Positions 12,718 to 56,804 are shown, counted from the stretch's first letter. The stretch: DNA of 64,000 bases from Metaphire vulgaris (GCA_018105865.1 CM030856.1:7837653-7901652), one strand, 5' to 3'. The notes: a model not told the origin generated them from the sequence alone. Translations and numbers: made by a program.

Positions 12718-14560
12718 GGCTTACAAATAAAATTATTACAAAATGTCAATGCTTTCACACAAAGCAACAATGGTATTAAGCTATTAGATAGTGCAGTCTG
12801 CCAAGAGAATATGTAATGCCAGCAGTCAGAAGTGTTGAATGTAAATTCTTACAGAGTAAGTAAGTAAATTTGCAATACAGTGATACAATCATGGACAAAA
12901 CTTCAGTCTGTCTCAGTAAATTTAACACTAGATGAACCCAGATTCAGTTGCTAAATTATTTGCAAAATTGTAACCTTTGGCATTTATTTACATTTTGCAA
13001 ACTTGCAAACATCTCAAGCATTTATTTACAAACTTGACAGCTTTTAGCACATCAATTAAATATTATTTTTAAATATGAAAAATGGCATCCATCTGTTTGT
13101 CATTCATATTCATTGGGAAAACTTAATATGCACAAATCACAGATATTTCCTGACATTAAAAGTGGCTGATATTGATTTTGTCAACAACCTTATGTCTCCA
13201 GTGCTTGGAACAAAATATTCGGTAAATGGTGTTGTGCCCAAGTCCAATGCTTTTGTTGAGATTTTAGCGGCAGGGAGAAGAATTAATTTAACTGGCCAAA
13301 TAATCAGGAAAAGTTGCTAAGACGGTTGGATATCTGGAAGGTCATCTGTAGCAAAACTTGATTGTTGGATCAGGATATGAGTTTTCATGCTGGACACTCT
13401 AAAATATTAAAACAATTCTCAATCATTTTTATCAGAATTATATCTGAAAAAGGCTATATTTTGTCATCTTTTATCCAAGCTAAAAAGATGAGGTTGAGGA
13501 AAGCATGGGAAGTAGAATTCACATAACAGCAACCATAACCAAATAATCAATCAACCAATCAAACATAAAACTTCTTTAATGCCATTACATTAATGTATCT
13601 CCATCAATCTATTGTTGTTTCAGTCATGGTCAAAATCATGTCTGTGGTAGTTCTTAGTTGAAAGCCCAAAGATCAGTTAATAATTCCTGGTTCTTGCCAA
13701 AAAGGGTTTAAAAGGGTGCATTTTTAGTCAAGACCTGAAGATTGAAAGGCAAGATTCACAGATGAAGTTTTTTGTACTGCTCCTCTGACACGACAGCCAT
13801 TTGAAGACAATTCTGTGTGCTTGCAGGCAAATCCTAATAAAAAATATCAAGAATATGAAATTTTTTCAAATTTGTGACATACACTGTACTGGTGTGTAAC
13901 ACACAATCTTGTCTTCATTGTATTGGTAATGTACAAATGGTGCAGTACAAATGGTGTGTAGAACATACAGCCTACAGCTTTAGACTTCCTGTCTTCTTAG
14001 CTTATTCACCTTGGGTACAGGACTATTCATTCACTTAAAATACCATGCTTATAGTACAAACTCTGATGCTGAGCCTAATCTCAACTCGAGTTCATGTCTA
14101 ATGAAGGGTAAAGAGACAGCGGGTAAATTGGCTCAACATAAGCCTTAATGGGCAGACAGTTTTTCCCAATACATTGGCGTTATTATAGCACGGTCATTTA
14201 TATTTTATAACAGCAGCACTTCTGTTTGCCTAGCCCATAACTAATTACGCATTGCATCGAACAGCTGTGGCAGTGGAAATACCGGAAATAAAACAACTAG
14301 TTTAAGTTTTTAAAAAACTCTTTCATCAACAACGATCCCCTTAGCTTGAACTGAGCGCCTTCAAAATTTCCTTTAACGTGCTCCAAACCCAACTCCAACT
14401 TTTAACTTCTAGCATATGCTTGAGACTCACTAGTCTCAAGACCCAGACTAAGACCAATTACGGACTGACCTCTGGATTACAACCTCGATTCACCACGGAC
14501 AAGATCACGACTGACCTTTGCCCGGCCGACAAACCACTTTGCCTATAGCTATTTCACGAA
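12718..14560. other. Gene-free stretch
   Basis: AT-rich sequence upstream of the TBC-like gene. I saw no convincing exon, RNA gene or complete element here. The 82-codon frame at 13075 has no recognisable features. Confidence 0.5.
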
Positions 14561-15160
14561 AGATTAAGCGCATAAGAATAAGCAGCTACTGCTGTACTGC
14601 TTTCCGGGGCGCTGTATAAGTTTACGAGATTTTACTTTACGATTATTTACTGAAGCGACCATCGACTGGTGCTGATGTACTACTACAAGGGCACTACGTA
14701 GTATTTAGAAACCAACAGCGGAACCGTTGAAATTCACGCTTAATTTCACTTTTAAAACGATCGTTTACCTTCAAATAAGCAACAAATGGCAGCAACAATA
14801 ACAACAGCGACCACCTATACCGTTGCCTTAGCACTTTAGACGCAAACATTGCTTCCGTTTAATCTCTCGAGTAAAAATCTTGTGAATATTATTCATAGAG
14901 CGCCTTTATTTAGTTGGAGTTTTCTTAGGCCCTTAGTCTATCTTGAAATAGTTATAGAACTTATAGACAAAGTGAAATGGTCAGTCAGGCAATGTTCGAT
15001 ATATCCATAGTACTGCACAGCACAAGCATACGCAACAGCTGCTGTACTGTACAAAAGCGCTATAGATATTTACGAGATTCTATGTACTTACTTACCGTAG
15101 TAGCTGCTCTTAGTGTGCCATCGGCTGATGCTTCTGTGCAATATGAAGTGGCGCTATAGA
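14560..15160 (+). mobile_element. Two copies of a retroposon 3' end (gcgctatag...cacgagattttact family)
   Basis: The copies at 14565-14640 and 14977-15085 share gcagctactgctgtactg, gcgct and acgagatt before a TTAC-type tail. Further copies: 16865-16965 (+), 23036-23200 (-), 43857-44000 (-) and 55505-55645 (+). Confidence 0.6.
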
Positions 15161-15212
15161 AGTTTAAGGTTGGATTAAATTGTTCTTAGGTGCTCAATGT
15201 AACTCTGGAAAA

Positions 15213-15620
15213 GGGACTTCCATTAATTACGTCAACAATTTAAGGGGAGGGGGCTTGAAAAGTTTGACAGTTGTTGACAGGGGGAGGGGGGTCAAGAGAA
15301 GTTGACGTCAGCAATTTCACTTTTTACAAATAATCAAAAAATAGGAAATGTCATGGAATACTACTCACTACAATGGAAAAAAGCATGGCAAAAAAGGTCA
15401 TCACAACCACATTTTGACACTCGATGAGCAAAGCAGGGGGAAATGGTCATCACCACAAAAATAATAACCTTGTTATTGGACCTGTCATTGATCTTGGGGG
15501 GTGTCAAAAGTTTTTGACGTAATTATAGGGGGTAGGCCCTAAGTGAAAGTTGACAGTTGTTGATAAGGAGGGAGGGGTCAAAAATTGCCCAAAAATTGTT
15601 GACATAATTAATGGACAGCC
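15213..15620. mobile_element. MITE with CCATTAATTACGTCAAC ends
   Basis: Ends are inverted: ttccattaattacgtcaaca on the left and gttgacataattaatggaca on the right. A related copy with the same internal motifs (gacagttgttgaca, aaaaattgc) lies at about 39590-39960. Confidence 0.6.
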
Positions 15621-15658
15621 TCAAAGGCATCGGATGTCCAACTATTTTCCCATACCAC

Positions 15659-15962
15659 CAGTGGTCCGCGACCATCTACCTGGTGGTCCGCTAGAAAGGC
15701 TAATTTTTAAATAAAAATATGCAGACAAATTTGGTAAATATATGTTTTATTTTCCTCACTAGATAGCAGCAAGATACTAATTATTTACGAGTCGATTGTG
15801 TTCTTGCGTTTTTACCAGAAATGACGCGTAGGCCCGCCTGCCGCCTGCCGCCTGCGTCACTTGAGCCGCATGTTAAATACTACTAAATAATGGAGGTGGT
15901 CCGCCATGTAAGTTCAATACTTCCAAGTGATCCTTCAGCATAAAAAAGTTTGAGAACCACTG
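15659..15962. mobile_element. Probable hAT-type MITE (CAGTGGT ends)
   Basis: It begins CAGTGGTCCGCG and ends AAAGTTTGAGAACCACTG. The right end matches the common hAT terminus CAGTGGTTCTCAAAC. No target duplication was recognised. Confidence 0.5.
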
Positions 15963-16024
15963 GTATGAACAAAACGAATCTACAGTGAGAAGACTTTCGT
16001 GCTAATTATTATAGGCCTACGATG

Positions 16025-16028
<4 letters not shown>

Positions 16029-16077
<49 letters not shown>
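16029..16077. repeat. (TA)n microsatellite
   Basis: About 24 uninterrupted TA units. Confidence 0.9.
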
Positions 16078-16079
<2 letters not shown>

Positions 16080-16597
16080 GACCATTATTCTGTTGTGTTC
16101 TTGTTGTAGGCTAGATAGCTTAACGTATTTTTTTATCTCGTTTAGAAAACTGCCATCTGCTCAACGTAATTTATCCAACCTGTTGCTTCAGGCTCAGTTG
16201 TTTTGAACCGCTTATCAACTGGTTATTCAGGTCACGCCACTTAATTAATAAGTAGACCACATGCATCTAGTACATAATCAGAAACTGAAGAACTGCTTTA
16301 CCACTGGCGCGCCATTAATTTAAAGATACGGGCAACAGTTTTTAAATGCTGTAGGCCTAGTATGTACATGTAAATATGCCTTAACAACATCTAACGTCTT
16401 TTATAGGGCTGATTGTAAGCTTTTAAAAAGTATAGAAATGCTACACCGATAAATAATTCTATTTTATTTCGCCGCTTTTAATTAATATCGAGCTGAATAA
16501 TTAAAACGCGGATATTTTGACTGATGGAAAGCATCAGCTGGACTGAACGTAATCGAAGGAAGTCATTTGGATAGTAGAAGAAAGAGGTATTCATAAG

Positions 16598-16840
16598 CAT
16601 GATTGAATACAGGCTACACAAATGGATAGGGCACATCCCCAGAGGAGATTTTATGCCTAGATGTGTAACAGAGGATAGAATAGAAGAAAGGAAACAGCAA
16701 GGAATAGGCCTACCATGAGCGAATATACTTAACCGGATGTAGGCCTACAGTATGGTGAAGAAAATGAAGACGCTATCAAAGCAAATATTCCATCATAAAG
16801 CAACAAGCACAAGACAGAAAGGTGGCACCGTTTGAGCAAG
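16598..16840 (+). mobile_element. Decayed LINE 3' end
   Basis: It contains IEYRLHKWIGHI, an RT C-terminal signature. Followed by the retroposon end at 16865-16965 and a truncated S1 SINE, a nested cluster. Confidence 0.5.
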
Positions 16841-16964
16841 GAACCATTGATGCTTCTCGGATACCTAGGCTGAGCGCCTAAGAATAAGCAGCTACTGTTG
16901 TGCTGCTTTCCAAGGCGCTATAGAAATCCACGAGATTTTACTTTACTTTACTTTTTACTTACTA

Positions 16965-17038
16965 GGTTATTGAATGCGGAGAGTTACTACAGTGGTTTTC
17001 ACACAGGCTTACTTAGCCTCCTAAACTACTTTAAATCA

Positions 17039-17110
<72 letters not shown>
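16965..17110 (+). mobile_element. Truncated S1 SINE with (TTA)n tail
   Basis: The S1 3' body (gtggttttcacacaggctta ... cactttaaatca type) runs straight into about 23 TTA units at 17040-17110. Confidence 0.6.
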
Positions 17111-17443
17111 GCTTCATAGCAAGATGGAGCACCAAAAGTGATAATGTAAGATATTCTTACACACACACTTAAGGATTGAAATCGATTGCTACAGGGGGGG
17201 TCAGCTATGTCCATATGATAGTGATCGTATAAAAGTACGACTCTTCAAAGGTAAAAAGAAATTTTGTCGCCTTTCAAGATGTGTTCTTATTAGTGATGCA
17301 AGAGAAATTACATTTAGCGAAATGCATACAATGAAAACTATATGGACGTCTGTTTTGTTTCTCGTTTTGAATTTGTCGAGTCCAGGTAGGCCTAAGCTGT
17401 AGATTTTATAACTGTATTCTATATCTGACCGACACACGCGAAC

Positions 17444-17721
17444 CAGAGACGTCATTTCACTGTTTTTCAGGGGGGGGGGCAAAACACTTTTGACGTGACA
17501 AGTTACAAGTTTGTGAAAAAGTTGACGACCTTTTTTTGCTTGTCGACCGTTTATAACGGTTAGTTACTTTTCAGACTAGACTACTCCACATCATATACAT
17601 CATATCAGGCGCTTCTTTAGGACATGTAAAAACTAAATATTAAATAACACAAGAAAAAAATTTTTTTCCTCAAAATCATTGGGGAGCAAATGCCCCCCCT
17701 GCCCCCTAAATGACGTCCCTG
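17444..17721. mobile_element. hAT-type MITE, CAG(A/T)G(A/G)CGTCATTT family
   Basis: Ends CAGAGACGTCATTT and AAATGACGTCCCTG; perfect 8-bp duplication acgcgaac at 17436-17443 and 17722-17729. The element at 62100-62358 belongs to the same family. Confidence 0.85.
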
Positions 17722-18402
17722 ACGCGAACCTTCATTTCTTAATCTTCTAATAAGGCATTCATATAAAAGAGTTTGCGCACGGAAAAGTAACGGTCTATAT
17801 AAATGAGGTCGATTCACAGATTATTTGGCATTCGGACGTTTTGCTTCTCTCGGACGGGTAATTAATTAAGGCAGAAATTTATCGCATCTGATTCTAATTG
17901 AGAAACATAGGCCTAATTGCTCTGTCTAAAATCTAACCTGAAGGAGAGGCGGAGCTAGGGTGTCCGGCGCACGGGGTCAAAACATACTTATGGCGCCCCC
18001 CCAACTTCTGAAAATCCTGACTGACAAGCCAAAAAGGTTGTCACTACTTATATCGCTTGTTTAAGTTAGTTGTCAGTTATATGAGCGCGGACGACCTATA
18101 CAACTACATTGATCTTTTTTGTTTGCTTCTTTTTTGCCCATCTGCATCCCCCCTACTGCTACACCCCCCACCACTACATCCCCACCACTGCTACACTTCC
18201 CTAACAACAACATCTCCCCCAATCTCGACCTATTCCCCCTCACTGCTCCAAGTCACAAATCGCACCCTGGATCTATCTTTCTCGTGTTACGCTTAATTAT
18301 ATCATTAAATGTTCGAAACGTGTGTGAATTAAGTTGAAAAATAAATGATGTTTTCAATTCAATTAAATTCATGTTTTCAATTTTTGATTTAATTAACAAC
18401 AG

Positions 18403-41111
<22,709 letters not shown>

Positions 41112-41112
41112 T

Positions 41113-41374
41113 CAGTGGCGTAGCGTGCACTTGTGCCGCCCATGGCTCCTGGAAAAATGCCGCCCCAATTTGCTCTTGCTATAGCTGACAAGCAAAAAAT
41201 GTCGTCGTCACTGAATTTGCCGCCCCTTTTACATTTTGCCACCGCCTTCGCCTTCGCCACAAACTCCTCAACAACCCTACAAACACAAAAAGATCGCTTC
41301 CAAAATTTGCCGCCCCCATTATGTGTGCCGCCCATGGCTAGAGCCATAGTAGCCATTGGGACGCTACGCCTCTG
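41113..41374. mobile_element. hAT-type MITE at the CEMIP-like stop codon
   Basis: Ends CAGTGGCGTAGCGTGC and GGGACGCTACGCCTCTG. Left flank ccaatagt (41105-41112) holds the TAG stop; right flank reads ccaaaatagt, the same with two extra A. Confidence 0.75.
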
Positions 41375-41566
41375 CCAAAATAGTCCATAAGTCTTAGTCT
41401 AGTCTAAACAGCGTTGCGTGATTTGCTATTTGGAGATCCATAAGAGTCTTCAGAGTCTCACGTTTTCATTTACAAGAACTGTAAGATGCAATATTTGAAA
41501 TTAGTATTTCCAATTAGCTTTATATAATAAATGAACGATCCGTTATTTTTCACTTATGTCTAACCG

Positions 41567-41745
41567 CAGTGGCGTAGCCAGGATTTTCGGAAGGGGGTTT
41601 GAAAAAAGTCGTCGATAACCGCAAAGGGGAGGTTCACCCCAAAAATCGCCTCAAAAAATAAAAATTGCATGGGAATACATTTAAAAAATGTTCCCGCCGT
41701 CCAAGGGTGTTTTAACCCCGAAAGCCCCCCGTGGCTACGCCACTG
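41567..41745. mobile_element. hAT-type MITE, CAGTGGCGTAGCCA family
   Basis: Ends CAGTGGCGTAGCCAGGATTT and GTGGCTACGCCACTG; perfect duplication tctaaccg at 41559-41566 and 41746-41753. Confidence 0.9.
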
Positions 41746-41919
41746 TCTAACCGTATTCAACCCCTGACTCAGTCGACAGAGTCTTTTTATCTCACCATGT
41801 TTCAACCATCTCAGTCTGAGTCGTCTTACTGCAATCTGTAATCTTTCTCTACAAGCTGTCTCGTCGGTAGCTGCTAACTTTTCCCCTCCTTCAATCTCTC
41901 ATCGGGAAAATATTTTTTT

Positions 41920-42129
41920 TCACTTTGAACCTAATTTTATTTCATAATAATTTTCACAGTCATCGGCAACACGACCTTCGCAAGTTCTGCATGCTTGGCA
42001 TCTCTCGTTGCAGTATCCATATCTTCCAGCAGCTTCAATTTCGGTTGGATATTTATACAGATCAACGTTTGTGCTTACAGTAAACGGTAGAATACAGGAA
42101 AGAGAGAGACAGAGAGACAGACAGACCAC
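41920..42129 (-). CDS. Small cysteine-rich secreted peptide ORF (or terminal exon)
   Basis: A 69-codon frame from ATG at 42129 to TGA. Its first 20 residues ([19 protein letters not shown]) look like a signal peptide but are encoded by a GACAGA-type simple repeat. The rest has five cysteines spaced C-x3-C-x2-C-x2-C-x8-C (NERCQACRTCEG). A splice acceptor (tactgtaag|CACAAA) lies at the end of the signal-like part, so it may instead be the last exon of a gene whose first exon I did not find. No family recognised. Confidence 0.4.
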   Translation of the reverse strand: MVCLSLCLSLSCILPFTVSTNVDLYKYPTEIEAAGRYGYCNERCQACRTCEGRVADDCENYYEIKLGSK

Positions 42130-42139
42130 GAAAAAGATT

Positions 42140-42330
42140 GTTGGACGTCATAGAGAACGAGTGTCAAGATTTAATTTTAACCTTGTTCAAGCAATAAGAG
42201 CAGCAGAATGCAGACAGAAGTGGAGGAAATTACTGAGGCTGTCCCAGCGTGCAAAAGCATTCGCTGCCACACTAAAGAAGATGAAAATTTTTGCAGATCA
42301 GTATACAAAATCAACATAAAGAACCCTGTA
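42140..42330 (+). mobile_element. Possible LINE 3' end fragment
   Basis: Reads AIRAAECRQKWRKLLRL, weakly like the end of LINE ORF2 (DREKWRKLV). Low support. Confidence 0.3.
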
Positions 42331-42440
42331 CACCATATACAGTCCTTCCATGGCCTACTTCCACCTACGTTGTATGTGGTAACCACTAAGAACGGATCGC
42401 CTAGCTATCTTCCAGGTTAAATTTCATGCATCCTAGACAC

Positions 42441-42623
42441 CATAGGCGGATTTAGAGTTTAATATTTGGGTAGGCTAGCATGGAGGTCTAGGGGTGCCAT
42501 TCAGCACGCGTGCCGTCCAGCACGCGACAGACCTGGTGTTGATGGAAAACATTTTTTTTTGTTTTGGTGAGATTAGTTGGGTAGGCTTAAGCCTACCCTA
42601 GCCTTTAATAAAATCCGCCTATG
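42441..42623. mobile_element. hAT-type MITE, CATAGGCGGATTT family
   Basis: Ends CATAGGCGGATTTAG and AAAATCCGCCTATG; perfect duplication ctagacac at 42433-42440 and 42624-42631. Confidence 0.9.
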
Positions 42624-43317
42624 CTAGACACTCTCGCTCAATTTGTCAAAACTACCCCAGTTTGTTAACTCTTATTCATTATATTGTTTAGTTATTGTGT
42701 TCGTATTTTAGTTTCAATCATTTCTTGGCCCATTTAAAATTAACTGGAAATAAAAAGATTAGACGATTTTGTTGTTTTGAAATTTTGCATCCATCAAAGC
42801 TCGCATCTAATCGTTTTATGTGGTATGCTCCATAATATGCAACTAAAACCCAATGACGAGTTTGGGCGTAAATCATAAAAACCGATATCAGAATTTTCAT
42901 CGCAAGCTATAGGCCTTTTGCAAGACCTTAAAATGTATCGACCCTCAAGTTTCCGACAAAATAGCACAAAGCAAACATAGTCTTTATTAAACTTTTTGAT
43001 CATCAGTTTCACTAATTTTTATTCATAATCTTTGGCCCTCGTACAGGCATCCATTGTACTGTACTGCCTACTGACAATTGTCTCTGGCAAAATAGTCTAA
43101 ATTCTTTACTGCCTTCATTATTTTAGACAACGTTATAAATCATCCGACTATTGAAATACAGTATCGAAGATCTTTCTTTATCTCTAGTGAGAACGTGAAA
43201 TATTGGACATGAAAAATCAAACTGATTTTAGGAACTCAAAACTGATGTTTCCGAATGCAAAACGTCATATAGTTGCCATTAGAAATTCAATCTCTCATGA
43301 CTATAGCCACTACGGTT

Positions 43318-52282
<8,965 letters not shown>

Positions 52283-52367
52283 CGTGCGTATGAAAAATTC
52301 TTCCGAATCAAAAAATCACGCATTCGCTTCCGACAGCAACGTAATGCAATCGTCTATACCGGGGCTT

Positions 52368-52378
52368 CCTCTTAAATG
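52368..52378 (-). promoter_or_regulatory. TATA-like element of the inhibitor gene
   Basis: CATTTAAGAGG on the minus strand about 90 bases upstream of the ATG at 52282. Confidence 0.45.
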
Positions 52379-52382
52379 GACA

Positions 52383-52930
52383 GTCTTCTTTCTGCTGAGA
52401 GCTGTTGGTGGGTAACCGTACTCCTACAGTCCTACTCCTTCTAGTTCACTGTGTCCGCCGCCGCCTCCGCCGCTTGGCGTGAAGAATATGCAATTTCAAA
52501 TATTAGACAGCCTGAGTCTCGCCGTGCATGGCAGCACCGGGTGGAGAGATGTTAAAAGCATAGCGGTTCACTTCTTAGAGACTTACAGACCAAACTCTGT
52601 ATTGCAGTCTATATAGGCTATAGCGACTGCTAATGGCACGAGGCCGCATAGCAGCCTCTAACGAATTTATTCTCGACTGCACCTGTGTACCAAAGTTCAG
52701 ATGTGAAGTTCGGATGGATGTTACCAGAGTAATTACTTTCAGAATGTCTGACACGCATTAAAAGGTCTCCTTGGTCTCGGTATGATTCAGCTCACTTAGC
52801 TCCACCAAGGCCCTATACATACTGCAAACTTACTTTGCATTAAAAAGGTTCGCAGTAGGCATAAATCATAAACCAAGGCCCGCGGGTAACTTGTGGTCCG
52901 TTAGCTCTTAGTAGGTGGCCCGCAAGATAG
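52383..52930. other. Gene-free stretch upstream of the inhibitor gene
   Basis: I saw nothing in it beyond a CCGCCGCCGCC run at 52455-52475 and the TATA-like site at its edge. Confidence 0.5.
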
Positions 52931-52937
52931 GGGGCAC

Positions 52938-53196
52938 CAGGGCGTAGCCAGGGTGTAAATTGGGGGTATATATTGTTATATTATATATAATATACCCTAT
53001 ATATATATATAATACCCTAACCCTAACCCTAACCCTAACCCTAACCCTAACCCTATATATACATATACTATATATTATATATGTTATATATACAGAATGT
53101 ATATATATGTTATATGTACTGTATTGTATATATATATACACGGATTTTTGGGGGGAGGGTATATATACCGATATGCCCCCAGTCGATACGCCCCTG
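52938..53196. mobile_element. hAT-type element carrying TA repeats and telomere-like repeats
   Basis: Ends CAGGGCGTAGCCAGGG and GATACGCCCCTG; flanks gggggcac and gagggcac if the right border is shifted by one base. The interior is TA-rich with seven CCCTAA units. Confidence 0.6.
53014..53056. repeat. Interstitial telomere-like (CCCTAA)7
   Basis: Seven perfect CCCTAA units (TTAGGG on the other strand), the vertebrate-type telomere repeat found in most non-arthropod animals. Confidence 0.95.
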
Positions 53197-53759
53197 AGGG
53201 CACATTGACACTTTCGGGTTAAAAAATGTCGACGAGCAGAAAAACGTCGTTTCGTCAAACTCTTTCAGCTTTCGTTCATTCAGAGACGAAGCAGCCATAT
53301 GGACAACCTGGCCAAATGCCAAGGGTTCCCGATCCGCAAAGGGCCCCCGACCCGAGTAAAAAAATTCGCAAAGTTGTAAAAGTCGTCAGATCGAAAGACC
53401 GACAACCAAAAAAGGTCGTCACCATTTCCGCAAACCTGTCAGATCGTCTCTGGAAAGGGCCCCCTGCCCGTTTTTCGCCAAGGGCCCCCGAGCATATTGC
53501 TACGCCACTGCGTTCATTTTCCTCGATTTCATAATACTACCTACCACCACCAACCCCCTCTCCCAACTACTTAACGGATTTGCACAAATCCCGTGACCCC
53601 TCGAGACGGATCGGTCACCAAATTTAGCTGTCTTGGATGGAGGGGGACAATTGACTGAATTCGGCGACTGGACCTGAGTTCCATCCGTCTGTCAGATAAC
53701 AGATTTCTGCGCACCAGATAGTAACGACTCCCATATAAAAATATTGACTCCACAGTTAT

Positions 53760-54050
53760 TATATACATTATATAATATAATGATGGGGAGTTATTATATA
53801 GCTATATATAATGACTGGAGAGTTGTTATTATTATACATTGAGAGATTTTTATATAATCTTTTTATTTTATATAGAGAGATGATTATATATAATAATGAC
53901 GAGAGAGTTATTATATATAATAATAATGACTGAGAGTTATTATTATATACATGTATAGAGAGATTTTATATAATCATTTCTATTATATATAGAGATTATA
54001 TATATATAATAATGACAGGGGAGTTATTAATATAATTATGGGAGTTAATA
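53760..54050. repeat. TA-rich tandem of atataatgac-gagagttattatata units
   Basis: A degenerate tandem of about 60-70 bases with the recurring words gagagttattatata and agagattatata. Confidence 0.6.
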
Positions 54051-54051
54051 T

Positions 54052-54381
54052 CATGTTTATTCTAGGCCATTTTGGGAATTTCCCCCAAAGTTATATAAAT
54101 TCACCCCAAAAATTTCTATATATTGCATTGGGGATGGAAATTTAAAAAGTGACTGAAAGGGATTTTTATTTAGAAGAGGGGAAAACATATATATACATGA
54201 CCATATTTATATAATTAGATTTTTATTAGAATAAGAAAGATAGGAAGGATGTGATGACCTTATTTGCTCGTAACCAATTCCGAGGAAAATGTAATGACAG
54301 GATGACCTTTTTGCTCGTCAACGTTTTTATTATAATTTCAAACTCCCCCACCCAATGTCAAGGTGGCTAGAATAAACACTG
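54052..54381. mobile_element. hAT-type MITE, CAGTGTTTATTCTAG family, long form
   Basis: Ends CATGTTTATTCTAGGCC and CTAGAATAAACACTG; perfect duplication gttaatat at 54044-54051 and 54382-54389. Confidence 0.85.
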
Positions 54382-54785
54382 GTTAATATAACTTGCTACA
54401 CCGGCATCTGCAGTACCGACAGGATTTTTAGTAAAAAGTCAAGGTTGCAAACTGCAAAACGCATAACATGAATTTATTTATTTGAGCATCTGGTGATCGC
54501 ACATTCAAGATATATAGGAGCAGTTTCCGTGCTCTGGCAGCAGGTTTCGTCTGCACTCTCAAACCAACGAACGGCGCCCAAATAGAAGAAGCGATATCTT
54601 AATATCCAAACGCTAAATATTCGACCCGTGGACTTAGGCCTAGTCATAGCAACGGTAACCGTATCTTCCGCCATCCAACGAGCCCCCGAGCGCACAGACA
54701 TACGTACGCAATATCTGGCGCATTCTTTTGTAACCGTGCATATATAATCGACCGACGATAACGGATCTCCGGATGTTAGCCGGCG

Positions 54786-55094
54786 CAGTGGCGTAGCCAG
54801 GGTGTTGGAGGGTTAAATCCCCCTTGGCTGCCGACGAAAAAAAATCAAATCGAATGTGTTTCCATACTTTTTTAATTTTCGGACGCGGATTTGTGGGTCA
54901 AAACTCCCTTGGCTGCCGACCCAAAATAATTTGGAAGCGATATGGAATGTAAAGATGTATAAGGTGACGACCTTTTTATGTTTGTCAGCACATCTGCAAA
55001 AGAAAAAAGTACAAGAGGAAAGAGGAGTAGGCCTATAGCCTTTTTTGCTTGTCAACCAAACCTCCCTCTTCCGGAAATCCTGGCTACGCCATTG
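54786..55094. mobile_element. hAT-type MITE, CAGTGGCGTAGCCA family
   Basis: Ends CAGTGGCGTAGCCAGGGTG and CCTGGCTACGCCATTG; perfect duplication agccggcg at 54778-54785 and 55095-55102. Confidence 0.9.
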
Positions 55095-55178
55095 AGCCGG
55101 CGAGTGTTATAGATCGACAGATCTGTGGTTATACATGTATGTGGTTATATGATATTCTCACTGACGTTGTGTGTGTAT

Positions 55179-55370
55179 CATGGGCGCCCGCACATTGGGG
55201 CAAGAAAATAAAATTGCCAATATTTCCCATTGAAATTTGAAAACCTTGCTAAAATATTAACCGTGACCATTGTGTTAAGATGTGTTTTGCCCCTCTTGGA
55301 AAAATTTATGTGGCATAGCCATGACCATTATGTTTTGCCCCTCCTGGAAAAATTTCTGTGGGCGCCCATG
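55179..55370. mobile_element. hAT-type MITE, CATGGGCGCCC family
   Basis: Ends CATGGGCGCCCGCACATTGG and GTGGGCGCCCATG; perfect duplication gtgtgtat at 55171-55178 and 55371-55378. Confidence 0.9.
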
Positions 55371-55504
55371 GTGTGTATTAATCGACTGGTCTTCTTGAAT
55401 CTGTAGGCATGTCTTCGGATCTAAGCCTAAATCTGTCATATTTCTAGAACCATTTCCTCCATCTAGCCTATAGCAACCTAACCTCACTGCCCTAAGCATA
55501 CATC

Positions 55505-55645
55505 GACCATTGACCTGGTCGGCCATTCAGCTTTCCCGTGGCTATTTTAAGAAAGACAAAGGCGCCTAAGAATAAGCAACCTCTGTGTATACTACTTTTA
55601 GAAAGCACTGTATAAATCCACGAGATTTTACTTACTTACTCAGAG
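55505..55645 (+). mobile_element. Retroposon 3' end (cacgagattttact family)
   Basis: ggcgcctaagaataagcaac ... tccacgagattttactta, ending in TTAC repeats. Confidence 0.6.
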
Positions 55646-56097
55646 TCAGTGTATTGTCTTTGAAATGCAACGTAGAATCCAAGATTGGTTTGCTATTAGG
55701 CCTATCTAAAGACCCGTTACAACGTTTGCACTAAAAACTCATTTCTGGATCGTTTTACTCTACAACGTCCAGATCACTGTAAAGTGTGCAGACCATATCT
55801 GCTGATTTGCAAACAACGCAATCAGTTCAGTTTGGCCGAACGTTCAGTTGGACATACTGGATGTATCTAAAGCACGGACGAGCGATGAACGAGTTAAACA
55901 CCTTTCAACCTCAGCATGCAGTCTGTAATTATTGCATAGGACTACTGTAACTGGTTGTTAGATGTGTAAAATGCAGAGCGCGTCTTCAGAGAAATAGAAC
56001 AAAACTCGAATTCGCGGTCGTCTTGGACGACGTCGTTTCTGTATGTGAAAAGAAATTTTTTGTTAACCGTAGCCTTTGATTAATGCAACGGGGGCGG

Positions 56098-56228
56098 AAG
56101 GTGGCAGAGTGGGTTACGTGCTGGAGCGTCAGGCTGACGGAGCAGGTTCAAACCCCGTTAGTGTCCCCAGTGGCTTTCACACAGGCAGTAATGCCTTCTA
56201 AGCCACTTTAAATCATGCTAAGTTAATG
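56098..56228 (+). mobile_element. S1 SINE (tRNA-derived), best preserved copy
   Basis: A box TGGCAGAGTGG and B box GGTTCAAACCC, then ggctttcacacaggcagtaa and ccactttaaatcatgc. Confidence 0.75.
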
Positions 56229-56804
56229 CAATTATTTTGATTAAGCTTAGATCCTTTCCAGGAAATTAGCTGTCAATTCATTCATCGCCCTAAATCGCCT
56301 AAGAACCTAGTGTAAATGCCTATTCCATTCTGATCCAGCTTAATAGACCACTGATAGTGAGAGACTACGTCTTCTGCTCTAACCATCATCGTCTGTAATC
56401 GAGCAAACGCCTGCTAACACTTAACAGTCGCGCCAATGGAATTTCAACGACAGACTTCTCTGTGTACACACGAACACCTGTTCGATTATCGCATTGCAGA
56501 CCTTTGATTGGTTCGCCTTGCTGGAAGCGATTTTAATGCAAAAACAATGACTGCTGTAGCGCCTTTACCGCCACAATAATTGATTTGTGGAGTATTCTTC
56601 TTTGTGCCACACTGCGTTCCCATGGTTGGGATGGTTAGTTTTGTCTACGGTCAATATTAATTTACACTAGGTTTCGTTATGGAGAAATAGACCGAGCATG
56701 TCTTAACCATTTCAGGGACCGTTAAGAAAAAAGATTACACAGTATTTAAACTGGGGTTAATTAATGAAAAATCATTTTCCGTCAATTCCGTCAATTAAAA
56801 AGTC

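Noticed and set aside
42718..42900. Possible signal-peptide exon on the minus strand (MKILISVFMIY)
   Set aside because: It starts well, but I found no good donor in a phase that joins the cysteine-rich exon at 41920-42069.
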